Shown: positions 53,336-62,608, counted from the stretch's first letter. The stretch is DNA of 64,000 nt from Streptomyces abyssomicinicus (GCF_008974245.1 NZ_BBZI01000005.1:1536751-1600750), one strand, 5' to 3'. Numbers and translations: made by a program. The notes: generated from the letters alone by a model not told the origin.

Positions 53336-54629
53336 TCAGCCGGCCGTACCGCCGAACCCGTCCAGCAGCGCGTCCGCGTGCCCGAGTCCGTTCTCCCGCA
53401 CGATCTCCTCCACCGGCCGCGCCTCGCGCACCGTCGCGAGGACCACCCGGCCACCGCCTCCGGCCCGGTACCCGTGCACCGCCGGCCGGGGCAGGCTGTT
53501 GTCACCCCACGACCCGGTGAAGCAGTAGGCGCCCGTGTCGCGGAGACCCGCAGGGGCCAGGCGTCGGGCAGCGGCGCCGTCCGGGTCGCGACTACCTGCG
53601 CGCACGCGTGGGTGAGCGCCACCCGCCGTCCTCCCGCTCCTTGACGTACTCCACCCGCGCGGCCAGAAAACCGTTCTTGGCGAGCAGCGACCGGCCGAAC
53701 TCCGTGACCAGCCGGCAACGTCCGTCCAGCAGCGCCGGCTCCGCCTCCCGGAGAGCGGCCACGTACTCGGCGTGCGTCGGCGTCACCCGCTCGTCGGCGA
53801 AGTCGACGGGCGGACCGCCCCCGATGTCCAGCCCGGTCACCCGCCCGCCCACCCGGGCGTCGACCGCGGCCGCCGGCCGGTGCGCGGCGGCCACCCCCTC
53901 GGCGATCAGCGGCAGCGGACAGCCCTGCGACCCGACGTGCACGTGCAGCCGGGTGCCACCGGTGGCGGTCGAACGCCTCCAGCACGCGCTCCTCGGCCCC
54001 GGGCCCCGCAGTGCCACCCCGAACTCGGAGTGTCCGGTGGCCGTGCTGGTGGCCGCGACGGCGCCCCCGCCGACCTGCGGATTGACCCGCAGGCCCAGCA
54101 CGGATGAGCAGCCCCGTGATCGGAGCCGGGCGATCCGCCCCACCTCCGCCAGGTTGTCCGCGTTCACCGCCACACCCAGGTCCAGTGCCTCCCGCAGCTC
54201 CGCCCCGGTCTTCACCGGGGAGTCCAGCACGATCCGTCCCGGCGCGAAGCCGGCCGCCGGCGCCGGCCGGAGCTCCCCGGGGCTTGCCACCTCGCGCCGC
54301 ATCCCCGCCGCCGGCAGCCGCAGCACCGGCACCAGCGGACAGGCCTGGGCGGCGAAGGTGTGCAGCACGTCCGGGACGCCGGAGAACGCGGCGCGCAGAG
54401 CGCCGACCGACCGCAGGATCCCGGCGGTGTCCAGGAACCCGGCGACCGGCCGGTCCGGGCCCAGCAGCCCGGCCGTCACCGCCCGGGCCGGCACGTCGGC
54501 GACGGCCGGCGCGGCCGCCTCCCCGGGCGGGGCGGCAGCGGATGCCAGGGACGCCACGGAAGGCGCGGCTTCCACGGGTTCCACGTTTTTCTCGGGTTCC
54601 TCGGCAGCCACGGGTTCCTCGGGTGCCAC
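53336..54629 (-). pseudogene. Degenerate PLP-dependent decarboxylase (LysA/ornithine type) with frameshifts
   Basis: Read leftward from GTG 54629 (GAGGAG ribosome site), the frame gives a fold III decarboxylase: GLLGPDRPVAGFLDTAGI, LHTFAAQACPLVPVL, EVASPGEL, RIVLDSPVKT and LHVHVGSQG. The PLP lysine expected in FAxKAxPLVP is replaced by Gln (FAAQACP). Between about 54005 and 53955 the coding frame shifts and returns (AEERVLEAFDRHRW is in another frame). From about 53620 it shifts again, and DTGAYCFTGSWGDNSLPRP reappears in a third frame after loss of about 35 codons that normally hold the C-terminal Cys and GD motifs. It cannot be an active decarboxylase. Confidence 0.82.
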
Positions 54630-55010
54630 GGGCGGACTCCTCGTCGGCACGACGACGGGACGGACCGGCGCCGGCGCCCTCGGCGCACGCGGCGGCCCCG
54701 TCCAGCCTGCCCCGTCCCACGCCCGCGCACCAACGACGCGCCCCGCCCCGTGCGGAGGCGGGCAGCGCCACCCGGTCTCGCCCGTCCCGCCCGTCCCGCC
54801 CGTCCCGCCCGTCCCGCCCGTCCCGCCCGTCCCGCCCGGGCGGGACGGGCGGAGCGGCGACACCGGTGATTTTGCCGATGTACGCGTCCGGCGAGCGGCC
54901 CGACAGTGGCGTTGCCAGTCAGCGGCAGCACCGCCGACGGCGCGGACACGTCAGGACGACGCGTGCCGCGACCGCCGAGGCGCCTGCCTCGTCAGAGAGG
55001 ACGACTCGTC
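54630..55010. other. Gap between the decarboxylase pseudogene and the cutinase gene
   Basis: These 381 bases contain no supported gene. They hold a 9-bp tandem repeat (54782-54835), an 18-bp perfect palindrome GTCCCGCCCGGGCGGGAC at 54829-54846 overlapping its end, and presumably the cutinase promoter nearer 54900-54990; I could not assign a -35/-10 pair. Confidence 0.5.
54782..54835. repeat. Six tandem 9-bp repeats
   Basis: CCGTCCCGC is repeated six times without a mismatch (54782-54835). On the minus strand it would read Gly-Gly-Thr repeats, but it lies upstream of the pseudogene's best start. Confidence 0.92.
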
Positions 55011-55946
55011 GTGCAGCACTCGCAGAGCAGCGCGTCCAACGACGCCCACCCCACGCCGGTCAACCGCCGGCGCCGTATGGGTCGCGTCGCAGGCCTGTCC
55101 GCCTCCGTCGCCGCGGCGGTCGCGTTCAGCACCCTGGCAGCCCCCGGCGCCACCGCGGCCGACAACCCCTACGAGCGCGGCCCGGCCCCGACCAACTCGA
55201 GCATCGAGGCGCTGCGCGGCTCCTACTCGGTCTCCAGCACCTCCGTCTCGTCCCTGCTGGTCAGCGGATTCGGCGGCGGCACCATCTACTACCCGACGAC
55301 CACCAGCGACGGCACGTTCGGCGCCGTGGTCATCACGCCGGGCTTCACCGCCTACGAGTCGTCCATCTCCTGGCTCGGCGAACGGCTCGCGTCCCAGGGC
55401 TTCGTGGTGTTCACCATCGACACCAACACCACGATGGACCAGCCCGCCTCCCGCGGCGACCAGATGCTGGCGGCCGCCGACTACCTGACCCAGCGCAGCT
55501 CCGCCCGCACCCGCGTCGACGCCACCCGGGTCGCGCTGATGGGCCACTCCATGGGCGGCGGCGGCACCCTGGAGGCGGCCAAGGACCGTCCTGCCGTCAA
55601 GGCCATCATCCCGATGACCCCGTGGAACCTGGACAAGACCTGGTCCGAGGTCCGCACACCCACCCTGATCGTCGGGGCCGAGTCCGACGCGGTCGCCCCG
55701 GTGGCCTCGCACTCCATCCCCTTCTACACCAACCTGCCCTCGTCCACCGAGAAGGCCTACCTCGAGCTGGACAACGCCAGCCACTTCGCGCCCAACACCT
55801 CGAACACGACGATCGCGAAGTACTCCATCTCCTGGCTGAAGCGGTGGGTCGACAACGACACCCGCTACTCCCAGTTCCTCTGCCCGGGCCCCAGCACCGG
55901 CCTCTTCAGCGACGTCTCCGACTACCGGAACACCTGCGCCTTCTGA
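55011..55946 (+). CDS. Secreted PETase-like cutinase/polyester hydrolase
   Basis: A 311-residue exported alpha/beta hydrolase. The signal peptide spans about 1-49 (GTG start 55011). The mature part begins [20 protein letters not shown], the hallmark of actinobacterial cutinases such as those of Thermobifida. The triad is Ser180 (GHSMGG), Asp226 (AESDAVAP) and His258 (ASHFAP); Tyr115 and Met181 form the oxyanion region and Trp205 the aromatic wall of the cleft. Cys291 and Cys309 should form the C-terminal disulfide. Such enzymes hydrolyse cutin and synthetic polyesters, including PET in several relatives. Phe259 places it with thermophile-type cutinases rather than IsPETase. Confidence 0.93.
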   Translation: MQHSQSSASNDAHPTPVNRRRRMGRVAGLSASVAAAVAFSTLAAPGATAADNPYERGPAPTNSSIEALRGSYSVSSTSVSSLLVSGFGGGTIYYPTTTSDGTFGAVVITPGFTAYESSISWLGERLASQGFVVFTIDTNTTMDQPASRGDQMLAAADYLTQRSSARTRVDATRVALMGHSMGGGGTLEAAKDRPAVKAIIPMTPWNLDKTWSEVRTPTLIVGAESDAVAPVASHSIPFYTNLPSSTEKAYLELDNASHFAPNTSNTTIAKYSISWLKRWVDNDTRYSQFLCPGPSTGLFSDVSDYRNTCAF

Positions 55947-55962
55947 GCCGGGGGAACCGTCG

Positions 55963-55993
55963 ACGGCGGCCGCGCATCGCGCGCGGCCGCCGT
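55963..55993. terminator. Terminator after the cutinase gene
   Basis: A perfect 13-bp stem (55963-55975 with 55981-55993) with a five-base loop, 16 bases after the stop codon. Confidence 0.8.
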
Positions 55994-56164
55994 TCGGCGT
56001 GCGCGGGCCCGCCCCGTCCGCGGGCCCCGCCCGTTGCCCGCAGACGCGTGGGACGTGTGCCGGCGCACAGTCGGCCGGATCCCGCCGTGGACCGCCACAC
56101 ACCCGCACGCGAGGACCGGACCGGAGACTTCCGGCGGGCTTTACTCCTCCGTAACATCCCGGGA

Positions 56165-58924
56165 ATGACCGGACAGACGACCGTCATCAACCCCCCGCGA
56201 ACGCACGGCCGTGGCGAGGAACTGCGAGCGGCCCGTGCCACTCTGACGAACCGTCTGGAGGACGAGAGCGCCGTCCTCCTCCTGGCCGGCGAACCGGGAC
56301 TCGGGCGCACCACCCTCCTCGAGGACGTCGCCCGCTCCTTCGACGCCGGCCCCGTCCTGCGGGTCGGCGCGGCCGCCGCCGAATCCCGCCTGCCCTACAG
56401 CGGAGTGCACGCCGTGCGCTGCGCCGCCGCCCGCACCGGCGCCGCACTGCCGCGCACCCCCCGTACCCCGGAAGGGCTGCTCGACCTGCTGAGAGCCGCC
56501 GCCGCGGGCGGCCCCCTCCTGCTCTGCGTCGACGACGCCCACCTGTGGGACGCCCCCTCCCGCGCCGCCCTCGGCTTCGCCGCCCGCCGCCTCCACGCCG
56601 CCGGCCGGGCCGGCCTGCTGATCTCCGTCACCGGCCACCGCGCCGCCGACCCCGACTTCGCGGGCCTGCCCGTCCTGCGCCTGGGCCCGCTGCCCCGGGC
56701 CGCCGCCCGGCAGTTGCTGGCCGACCTCGTCCCCGGCGGCGTCGACCCCGGCGTGCGCGAGGAACTCCTGGCCGAGGCCGACGGCAACCCCGCCCTGCTG
56801 CACGCCCTGGTCCGCCGCCTGACCAGCGAGGAACTGACCGGCGCCGCCGCCCTGCCCCGCCCCCTGGCCGACGCCGACGTCCTGGCCTCGGTGGTCGGGG
56901 AGAGCCTGAGCGGCCTGCCCGCCGGGCTCGACGACCTCCTGCTCACCGCCGCGGTGGCACACGGGACCGCGCCGCCCGACGGACGCACCGGCGTCGACGC
57001 GGACCTGGTGCTCCGCGCCGCGGCCCGCCTCGGCGGAGCCGCCCCGCCCCAGGCCCGGGCGGAACGCGCCGCCGACCTGATCGTGCTCGCCGACGGCAGG
57101 CTCCGCTTCACCGGCACCCTGGTACGCCGCGCCGTCCACGCCACCGCGAGCCCCGGCCGGCGCCGCGCCGCCCACCGGGCGCTCGCCGCCGTCCTGACCG
57201 CCGACGGCCACCGCCTGCCCGCCCTGCTCCACCTCGCGCACTCCGTGAGCGCCCCCGATCCCGCACTCGCCGGCGACCTGGCCCGCGCCGCGCTCGACCC
57301 CGCCACCGACGCCTCCCGCCTCGAGCGCGCCGCCGCCCTCTCCCGGGCCGCCGACCTCACCCCCGGACCCACCCTGCGCGCCGAACGCCGCACCGCCGCC
57401 GCCGAGCAGGCCCTGCTCGCCGGACGCCCCGCACAGGCCCGCGGCCTGCTCGCCGACGCCCAGGGCCCCGACGCCCGCGCCACCGTCCGCGGCCGCGCCG
57501 AACTCCTGCGCGGCGTCATGACGCTGGGGGACGGCCCCGTCGCCGACGCCCACGCCTCGCTGCTGTTCGCCCGCTCCCTGCTGGCGGGCGAGGCACCCGC
57601 CCTGGCACTCGCCGCCACCGTCGCCGCCGCCGACGCCGCATGGTCCGCCGGAGACCTCACGGGCTGCCTGTCGGCGCTCGCCACCGCGTCGGCCACCGCG
57701 CCCGAGCCCGGCCCCGGCCGGCCCGACCCGGTCCGCGACTACCTCACCGGGATGCGCGCCATCCTCGAGGCCCGCCTCGCCGACGCCGCCCGCCCGCTGC
57801 GGCGGGTGCTCGACCACGGCTGGACCCAGGAGGAACCCGAGGCACTGCAGCGCGCCGCGACCGCCGCCCTGCTGCTCGGCGAGGTGGACACCGCCTGCCG
57901 TGCCGGGGCCCGGGCCCTGGCCGCGGCCCGCGCCCGCGGCCACGAGGCCTTCGTGCCGCAGACCCTCGAGTACCTCGCCTACGCCGAACTGCGGGCCGGC
58001 CGCCACGCCCGGGCCCGCGCCCACGCCGAGGAGGGCCTGCGCTGCGCCCTGCACTCCCGGCGGCGCAACACCGCGGCCCACCACCGCGCGGTCCTCGCCC
58101 TCGCCGCCTCCATCGAGGGCGACGTCGACGAGGTGACCGCCCAGGCGTCCGCCGCCCTCGCCACCGCGCGCAGCCACGGCCTCGCCCAGACCGCCACCCT
58201 CGCCGAATGGGCGGCCGGACGCGCCGAACTGGGCCGCGGCCGCCCCTCCGAGGCCGCCGCCCGGCTGGGCCCGCTGGTCAGGCCGGGGCGCACCGGCGGG
58301 CACTTCGCCGTGCGGGCGCTGGTGATGCCCTGCTTCGTCGAGGCGGCCGTCCTCGCCGCCCGCCTGGACGAGGCCCGCATCGTCGTGGAGGAGTTCGCGC
58401 TCTGGGCCGACTTCGGGGCCGACCCGCAGGCCCCCGCCCAGCTCGCCCGCTGTCGTGCCCTCCTGGCCAGGCCGGACGACCCCGACGCCGCGGACACCCT
58501 CTACCGCAGGGCCCTCGACCTCCACGAGCAGTCCGGCGGCGACTTCGAACAGGCCCGCACCCAGCTGCTCTACGGGAAGTGGCTGCGCCGTCGCCGCCGC
58601 CCCCGGGAGGCCCGCGGGCGGCTCCGCGACGCCCTGCACATCTTCGAGCGCTGCGGCGCCGGCGCCTGGGCCGACCAGGCCCGCGCGGAGCTGAGGGCCA
58701 ACGGCGAGGCGCCGGCCGCGCCGCAGGACGGCGCACTCGCCCGGCTGACGCCCCAGCAGCAGCGGATCGCCCGCTGCGTGGCGTCGGGCGACACCAACCG
58801 GGAGGTCGCCCAGCGCCTGTCCGTCAGCACCCGCACCGTCGACCACCACCTGCGCAACGTCTTCGCGGCCCTCGGTGTCCGCTCCCGCGTCGAACTCGCC
58901 CGCCTGGTCGGGCGGGAGCAGTAG
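56165..58924 (+). CDS. Large LuxR-family (LAL-type) ATP-binding regulator
   Basis: A 919-residue regulator. The N-terminal AAA_16 ATPase has GEPGLGRTT at 42-50, where the Walker A lysine is Arg, and Walker B LLLCVDDAHLW. A long helical, Ala/Leu-rich TPR-like region (about 330-840) follows. The C-terminal LuxR helix-turn-helix (about 855-915) reads LTPQQQRIARCVASGDTNREVAQRLSVSTRTVDHHLRNVFAALGVRSRVELARL. LAL regulators often control secondary metabolism or sugar use; no cluster lies beside this one. ATG 56165 has no clear ribosome site. Confidence 0.9.
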   Translation: MTGQTTVINPPRTHGRGEELRAARATLTNRLEDESAVLLLAGEPGLGRTTLLEDVARSFDAGPVLRVGAAAAESRLPYSGVHAVRCAAARTGAALPRTPRTPEGLLDLLRAAAAGGPLLLCVDDAHLWDAPSRAALGFAARRLHAAGRAGLLISVTGHRAADPDFAGLPVLRLGPLPRAAARQLLADLVPGGVDPGVREELLAEADGNPALLHALVRRLTSEELTGAAALPRPLADADVLASVVGESLSGLPAGLDDLLLTAAVAHGTAPPDGRTGVDADLVLRAAARLGGAAPPQARAERAADLIVLADGRLRFTGTLVRRAVHATASPGRRRAAHRALAAVLTADGHRLPALLHLAHSVSAPDPALAGDLARAALDPATDASRLERAAALSRAADLTPGPTLRAERRTAAAEQALLAGRPAQARGLLADAQGPDARATVRGRAELLRGVMTLGDGPVADAHASLLFARSLLAGEAPALALAATVAAADAAWSAGDLTGCLSALATASATAPEPGPGRPDPVRDYLTGMRAILEARLADAARPLRRVLDHGWTQEEPEALQRAATAALLLGEVDTACRAGARALAAARARGHEAFVPQTLEYLAYAELRAGRHARARAHAEEGLRCALHSRRRNTAAHHRAVLALAASIEGDVDEVTAQASAALATARSHGLAQTATLAEWAAGRAELGRGRPSEAAARLGPLVRPGRTGGHFAVRALVMPCFVEAAVLAARLDEARIVVEEFALWADFGADPQAPAQLARCRALLARPDDPDAADTLYRRALDLHEQSGGDFEQARTQLLYGKWLRRRRRPREARGRLRDALHIFERCGAGAWADQARAELRANGEAPAAPQDGALARLTPQQQRIARCVASGDTNREVAQRLSVSTRTVDHHLRNVFAALGVRSRVELARLVGREQ

Positions 58925-59131
58925 CCCGCCCGACCGCGCGATCCCGGACATCCGTCGGTAACAAATGAGCAACTAGCTGCACACCTCTAGGGACCGACCG
59001 GACGGTATGTCATTCTTCGTGTCAGGACCAGTCAGGTGACGGCCGCACCGCGGCCCCCGGACCGCGGGGCCGCAGCACAGGGCCGCCGCACGCGTACTGC
59101 CGGGGAGAGCCGACCTCGGAGGAGGATCGCG

Positions 59132-60403
59132 ATGTACCAAGCCGTACGGTCACGAGGAGCCCTGCGCCCCACGGCACCCGCCGTGCCGCAGCCGCGCTCA
59201 CCACGCTTCCGGTCACTGACCGACGCGGAGGCGCTCCGCGTGCTGCACCGGGGCGCCCGGGCCATGCAGGACGACCTGCCCGACCTCACCGACCGGCTGG
59301 TGGCCGCCCTGCGCGAGCAGGAACCCGCCTACCGCGCGGCCATGGAGGCCGACCCGGCCGCCACCTGGCAGGAGGCCCACGGCTCACTGCGGCACAGCGT
59401 CGCCTCCCTGCTCGACCCGCGCACCGCCCGCGAGGAGGCCCGCCGCTGCTCGTGGCGGATCGGCGCCACCCGCGCCGAACACGGCTTCCCGCTCGACGCC
59501 CTGCTGCACGCCTTCCGCCTCGGCGGATCCCTCGTCTGGCAGGGACTCGTGGAGGAGACCTCCCGTCGGGCACCCGACGACGTCCGCCTCCTGGTCCATG
59601 TCGCCGCCGACGTCTGGAACTTCGTCGACGAACACTGCACCCTCGTCGCCGACGCCTACCGGCAGGTCGAACGCCGTCTCGCCTGGCGTCGCGAGAACCG
59701 GCTGCGCCTGCTCACCGCCGCCCTGCTCGACGGAACCAGCCGCATCGCCGACCTCCCCGAGGCGGCCGAGGCCCTGGGACTGCCCGAGCAGGGCCGCTAC
59801 GCCGTCGTCGCGGTCAGCGCCGGGGCCGCCGCCGAGAGCGCCACGGCCCGCGCCTCGGCGGTCCCCGCCGGGATGCGGGTCCACTGGCACACCGGCGTCG
59901 ACGTCGACCACGGGATCGTCCTGCTCGAGGCGGACGACGCACTGCGCCGCCTCGCCCCCGCCCCCGGCGCCCCCGAGGGCGCCCGCGTCGGCGTCGGCCT
60001 GCCCGTCGACGGCCTGGCCGCCCTCGGCGACGCCCGCCGCCACGCCGACGCCGCACTCGGCATATGTCCCGAGACCGGCGGCTCCGTCCGGCTGCACGAA
60101 CAACTCCCCTCCGCCCTGCTGCTTTCCAGCCCCGAGCTGGGCCGGGCCCTCGCCGAAGAGGTACTCGGCCCGCTGCTGCGGCTGGAGCCCTCCGACCGCG
60201 ACCTGCTCCTGGACACCCTGGCCGCCTGGCTGGAGTGCGGAGGGTCCGCCCAGCGGGCCGGCACCCGCCTCTACTGCCACCGCAACACCGTCCTCAACCG
60301 GCTCCGCCGCTGCGAGCAGCTCACCGGCCGTTCCCTCACCCGCCCCACCGACGTCGTCCAGGTCAGCCTGGCCCTGGCAGCACGCCGCCTGCTGCGCACC
60401 TGA
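59132..60403 (+). CDS. PucR-family (CdaR-type) transcriptional regulator
   Basis: A 423-residue regulator with a GGAGGAGG ribosome site. The C-terminal PucR helix-turn-helix is clear: LLLDTLAAWLECGGSAQRAGTRLYCHRNTVLNRLRRCEQLTG (about 345-390). The N-terminal part (about 28-180) is a helical RsbR-like/GGDEF-like sensor region. PucR proteins control purine, proline or other small-molecule uptake. It lies 376 bases upstream of livFGHM in the same direction and is its likeliest regulator. Confidence 0.9.
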   Translation: MYQAVRSRGALRPTAPAVPQPRSPRFRSLTDAEALRVLHRGARAMQDDLPDLTDRLVAALREQEPAYRAAMEADPAATWQEAHGSLRHSVASLLDPRTAREEARRCSWRIGATRAEHGFPLDALLHAFRLGGSLVWQGLVEETSRRAPDDVRLLVHVAADVWNFVDEHCTLVADAYRQVERRLAWRRENRLRLLTAALLDGTSRIADLPEAAEALGLPEQGRYAVVAVSAGAAAESATARASAVPAGMRVHWHTGVDVDHGIVLLEADDALRRLAPAPGAPEGARVGVGLPVDGLAALGDARRHADAALGICPETGGSVRLHEQLPSALLLSSPELGRALAEEVLGPLLRLEPSDRDLLLDTLAAWLECGGSAQRAGTRLYCHRNTVLNRLRRCEQLTGRSLTRPTDVVQVSLALAARRLLRT

Positions 60404-60440
60404 CCGCCGGCCGGCCCCACCAGGGCCACCGCGCACCACC

Positions 60441-60474
60441 GTGCCCCGGACCGCCCGACCGCGGTCCGGGGCAC
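60441..60474. terminator. Terminator after the PucR gene
   Basis: A perfect 14-bp stem (60441-60454 with 60461-60474), six-base loop, 37 bases after the stop codon. Confidence 0.85.
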
Positions 60475-60617
60475 TGTCGTGCGCCCCGCCGGCGGCACCG
60501 CCCGGACGCCCACTGGGCACCCGCACAACCCGCCCCCGCAACCGTTGGTACACCGCCGCGAGCACGGGTTTTCCGCTGTACCGGCACCCTGCGCGCGTGC
60601 TGATCTGAGCACCACTT

Positions 60618-60682
60618 CCGCACGGAGCACCCGCACGGAACCTCCGCACGGAACCTCCGCACGGAACACCCGCACGGACGAA
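60618..60682. repeat. Five tandem copies of a 13-bp repeat
   Basis: Copies begin exactly every 13 bases, at 60618, 60631, 60644, 60657 and 60670, with core CCGCACGGA(A/G)C. The reverse complement, GTTCCGTGCGG, is also the core of the array at 47962-48040. It lies about 100 bases upstream of livF. Confidence 0.92.
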
Positions 60683-60779
60683 CCACGATCCCCGTGCCCA
60701 GGCCCCGGTCCCGTCAGGGCCGGCCACCTCCGGCCCCAGCCCCGGCCACGGTCGCGCGGCACGCAATCAAGGAGCAGTG

Positions 60780-61658
60780 ATGCCCCGAGCATCGGACGAG
60801 GCGTCCACCCTCAGGGTGGAGAACCTCGACGTGACCTACGGACGCGCGGTCTCCGCACTGCGCTCCGTGAGTCTGGACGTGCCGCCCGGCAGCGTCGTCA
60901 CCCTGCTCGGCGCCAACGGCGCCGGCAAGACCACCCTGCTGCGCGCGGTGTCCGGCACCCTGCGCCTGCACCGGGGAGCCGTCACCGCGGGCGGCATCCG
61001 CTACGGCGACACCGCCCTCGACGGACAGGACCCGGTCGCCGCGGTGCGCGCCGGAGTCGTCCAGGTGCCGGAGGGCAGGCGGGTGTTCGCCGGTCTCACG
61101 GTGGACGAGAACCTGCGCTCCGGCGGCCTCGGCCTCGGCCGCCGCACGCCCGAGCGGATCAAGGAGGGCCGCGACCGCGTCTTCGCGCTCTTCCCCCGCC
61201 TGGCCGAGCGCACCAAGCAGCAGGCCGGCCTGCTCTCCGGCGGCGAACAGCAGATGCTGGCCATGGGACGCGCCCTGATGGCCGCCCCCAGGCTGCTCCT
61301 GCTGGACGAGCCCTCCCTCGGCCTGGCGCCGCAAATGGTCGAGCGGATCGCCGACGTGATCCGGGAGATCAACGCCCAGGGCACCTCCGTCCTCCTGGTC
61401 GAGCAGAACGCGGGCATGGCGCTCGCCCTCGCCGACCACGCCCACGTCCTGGAGGTCGGCGAGGTCCGCCTCTCCGGCCCGGCGGGCGAGCTCGCCCGCA
61501 CCGACGCCGTCCGCCGCCTCTACCTCGGTGAGACCAGTGAGACCGGTGGGACCGGTGAGACCGGTGAGACCGGTGAGACCGGTGAGACCGGTGAGACCCG
61601 TGGGACCCGTGGGACCGGCGCCGCCGCCCCCGCCGGCACGGAGAGGGGCGTGGCATGA
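60780..61658 (+). CDS. livF: Branched-chain amino acid-type ABC transporter ATPase LivF
   Basis: A 292-residue ATPase. Walker A is GANGAGKTT, the signature LLSGGEQQML, Walker B LLLLDEPSLGL, and VVQVPEGRRVFAGLTVDENL is specific to LivF. The last 45 residues are an unusual Gly/Glu/Thr-rich tail encoded by a 9-bp tandem repeat. ATG 60780 (AAGGAG five bases upstream) is preferred to GTG 60777. It is the first gene of a livFGHM operon and overlaps livG by four bases. With PucR upstream, the substrate may be an amide, urea or branched-chain amino acid. Confidence 0.93.
   Translation: MPRASDEASTLRVENLDVTYGRAVSALRSVSLDVPPGSVVTLLGANGAGKTTLLRAVSGTLRLHRGAVTAGGIRYGDTALDGQDPVAAVRAGVVQVPEGRRVFAGLTVDENLRSGGLGLGRRTPERIKEGRDRVFALFPRLAERTKQQAGLLSGGEQQMLAMGRALMAAPRLLLLDEPSLGLAPQMVERIADVIREINAQGTSVLLVEQNAGMALALADHAHVLEVGEVRLSGPAGELARTDAVRRLYLGETSETGGTGETGETGETGETGETRGTRGTGAAAPAGTERGVA
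61527..61616 (+). repeat. Ten tandem 9-bp repeats inside the 3' end of livF
   Basis: GGTGAGACC and close variants are repeated ten times in frame, encoding Gly-Glu-Thr or Gly-Gly-Thr triplets. The reading frame stays open through the array and ends with a short Ala/Pro tail. Confidence 0.93.
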
Positions 61659-62608
61659 ACCCCCGCACGACCGCCACCGGGCCCGCCCAGGCGCCCCAGC
61701 CCCTCGAGGTCGACGGCGTCACCGTCCGCTTCGCCGGGCTGACCGCCCTCGACGACGTGTCCTTCACCGTGGCCCCCGGCTCGGTCCACGCCGTGATCGG
61801 CCCCAACGGCGCCGGCAAGTCCACCTGCTTCAACGTCCTCTCCGGCCTCTACCGGCCGGCCTCCGGCAGCGTCCGCTACGGCGGGCAGCGCCTCACCGGC
61901 CTGGCCCCCCACAAGATCGCCGCCCTCGGCGTCGCGCGGACCTTCCAGAACATCGTCACCACCGAGGGCACCGTCGGCGACAACCTGATGCTGGGGCGGC
62001 ACGCCCTCACCCGCGCCGGCTTCGTCTCCTCCGCGCTCCACCTGCCGCACGCCGTCCGCGAACAGCGCACACACCTCGCCCGGGCCCGCGAGATCGCCGA
62101 ACTCGTGGGCCTGGAGCGCCACTTCGACTCACCCGTCGCCCTGCTGTCCTACGGCGACCGCAAGCGCGTCGAGATGGCCCGCGCCCTGTGCCTGGAGCCC
62201 CGCGTCCTCCTGCTGGACGAGCCCGTCGCCGGGATGAACACCACCGAACGGGCCGCGGCCGTCGAGGTCGTCCGCACCGTGCGCGAACGGCTCGGCCTCT
62301 CCATCGTGCTGGTGGAGCACGACATGGGGCTGGTCATGCGGCTGGCCGACGAGGTCACCGTCCTCGACTTCGGCCGGCGCATCGCCCACGGCACCCCCGA
62401 CGAGGTCCGCCGGGACCCCGAGGTGCTGCGCGCCTACCTGGGGACCGGCGCCGACAGCACCGGAGCCGCCGACAACAGCGGAGCCGCCGACACCACCGGA
62501 GCCGCCGACAGCACCCGGGCCGGGAACACCGGCGCCGAGCCCTCCGGCGCCAAGAACAGCGGCCCCGAGGGCGACGGCCCCGGAACGCCTGGAAAGGAAG
62601 CGGCATGA
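61655..62608 (+). CDS. livG: Branched-chain amino acid-type ABC transporter ATPase LivG
   Basis: A 317-residue ATPase. Walker A is GPNGAGKST, the signature LLSYGDRKRVEM, Walker B VLLLDEPVAGM, and ARTFQNIVTTEGTVGDNLMLG plus the C-terminal IAHGTPDEVRRDPEVLRAYLG are specific to LivG. After YLG comes a 55-residue disordered tail with four 6-residue repeats of the ADSTGA kind. ATG 61655 overlaps livF and the stop overlaps livH, each by ATGA. Confidence 0.93.
   Translation: MNPRTTATGPAQAPQPLEVDGVTVRFAGLTALDDVSFTVAPGSVHAVIGPNGAGKSTCFNVLSGLYRPASGSVRYGGQRLTGLAPHKIAALGVARTFQNIVTTEGTVGDNLMLGRHALTRAGFVSSALHLPHAVREQRTHLARAREIAELVGLERHFDSPVALLSYGDRKRVEMARALCLEPRVLLLDEPVAGMNTTERAAAVEVVRTVRERLGLSIVLVEHDMGLVMRLADEVTVLDFGRRIAHGTPDEVRRDPEVLRAYLGTGADSTGAADNSGAADTTGAADSTRAGNTGAEPSGAKNSGPEGDGPGTPGKEAA
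62450..62521 (+). repeat. Four tandem 18-bp repeats inside the 3' end of livG
   Basis: Units at 62450-62467, 62468-62485, 62486-62503 and 62504-62521 encode ADSTGA, ADNSGA, ADTTGA and ADSTRA. Confidence 0.9.

Larger units (their letters stand above)
60404..60779. other. Gap between the PucR gene and livF
   Basis: These 376 bases hold a perfect terminator hairpin (60441-60474), a five-copy 13-bp tandem repeat (60618-60682) and no supported gene. The liv promoter must lie between the repeat and 60779. Confidence 0.6.
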
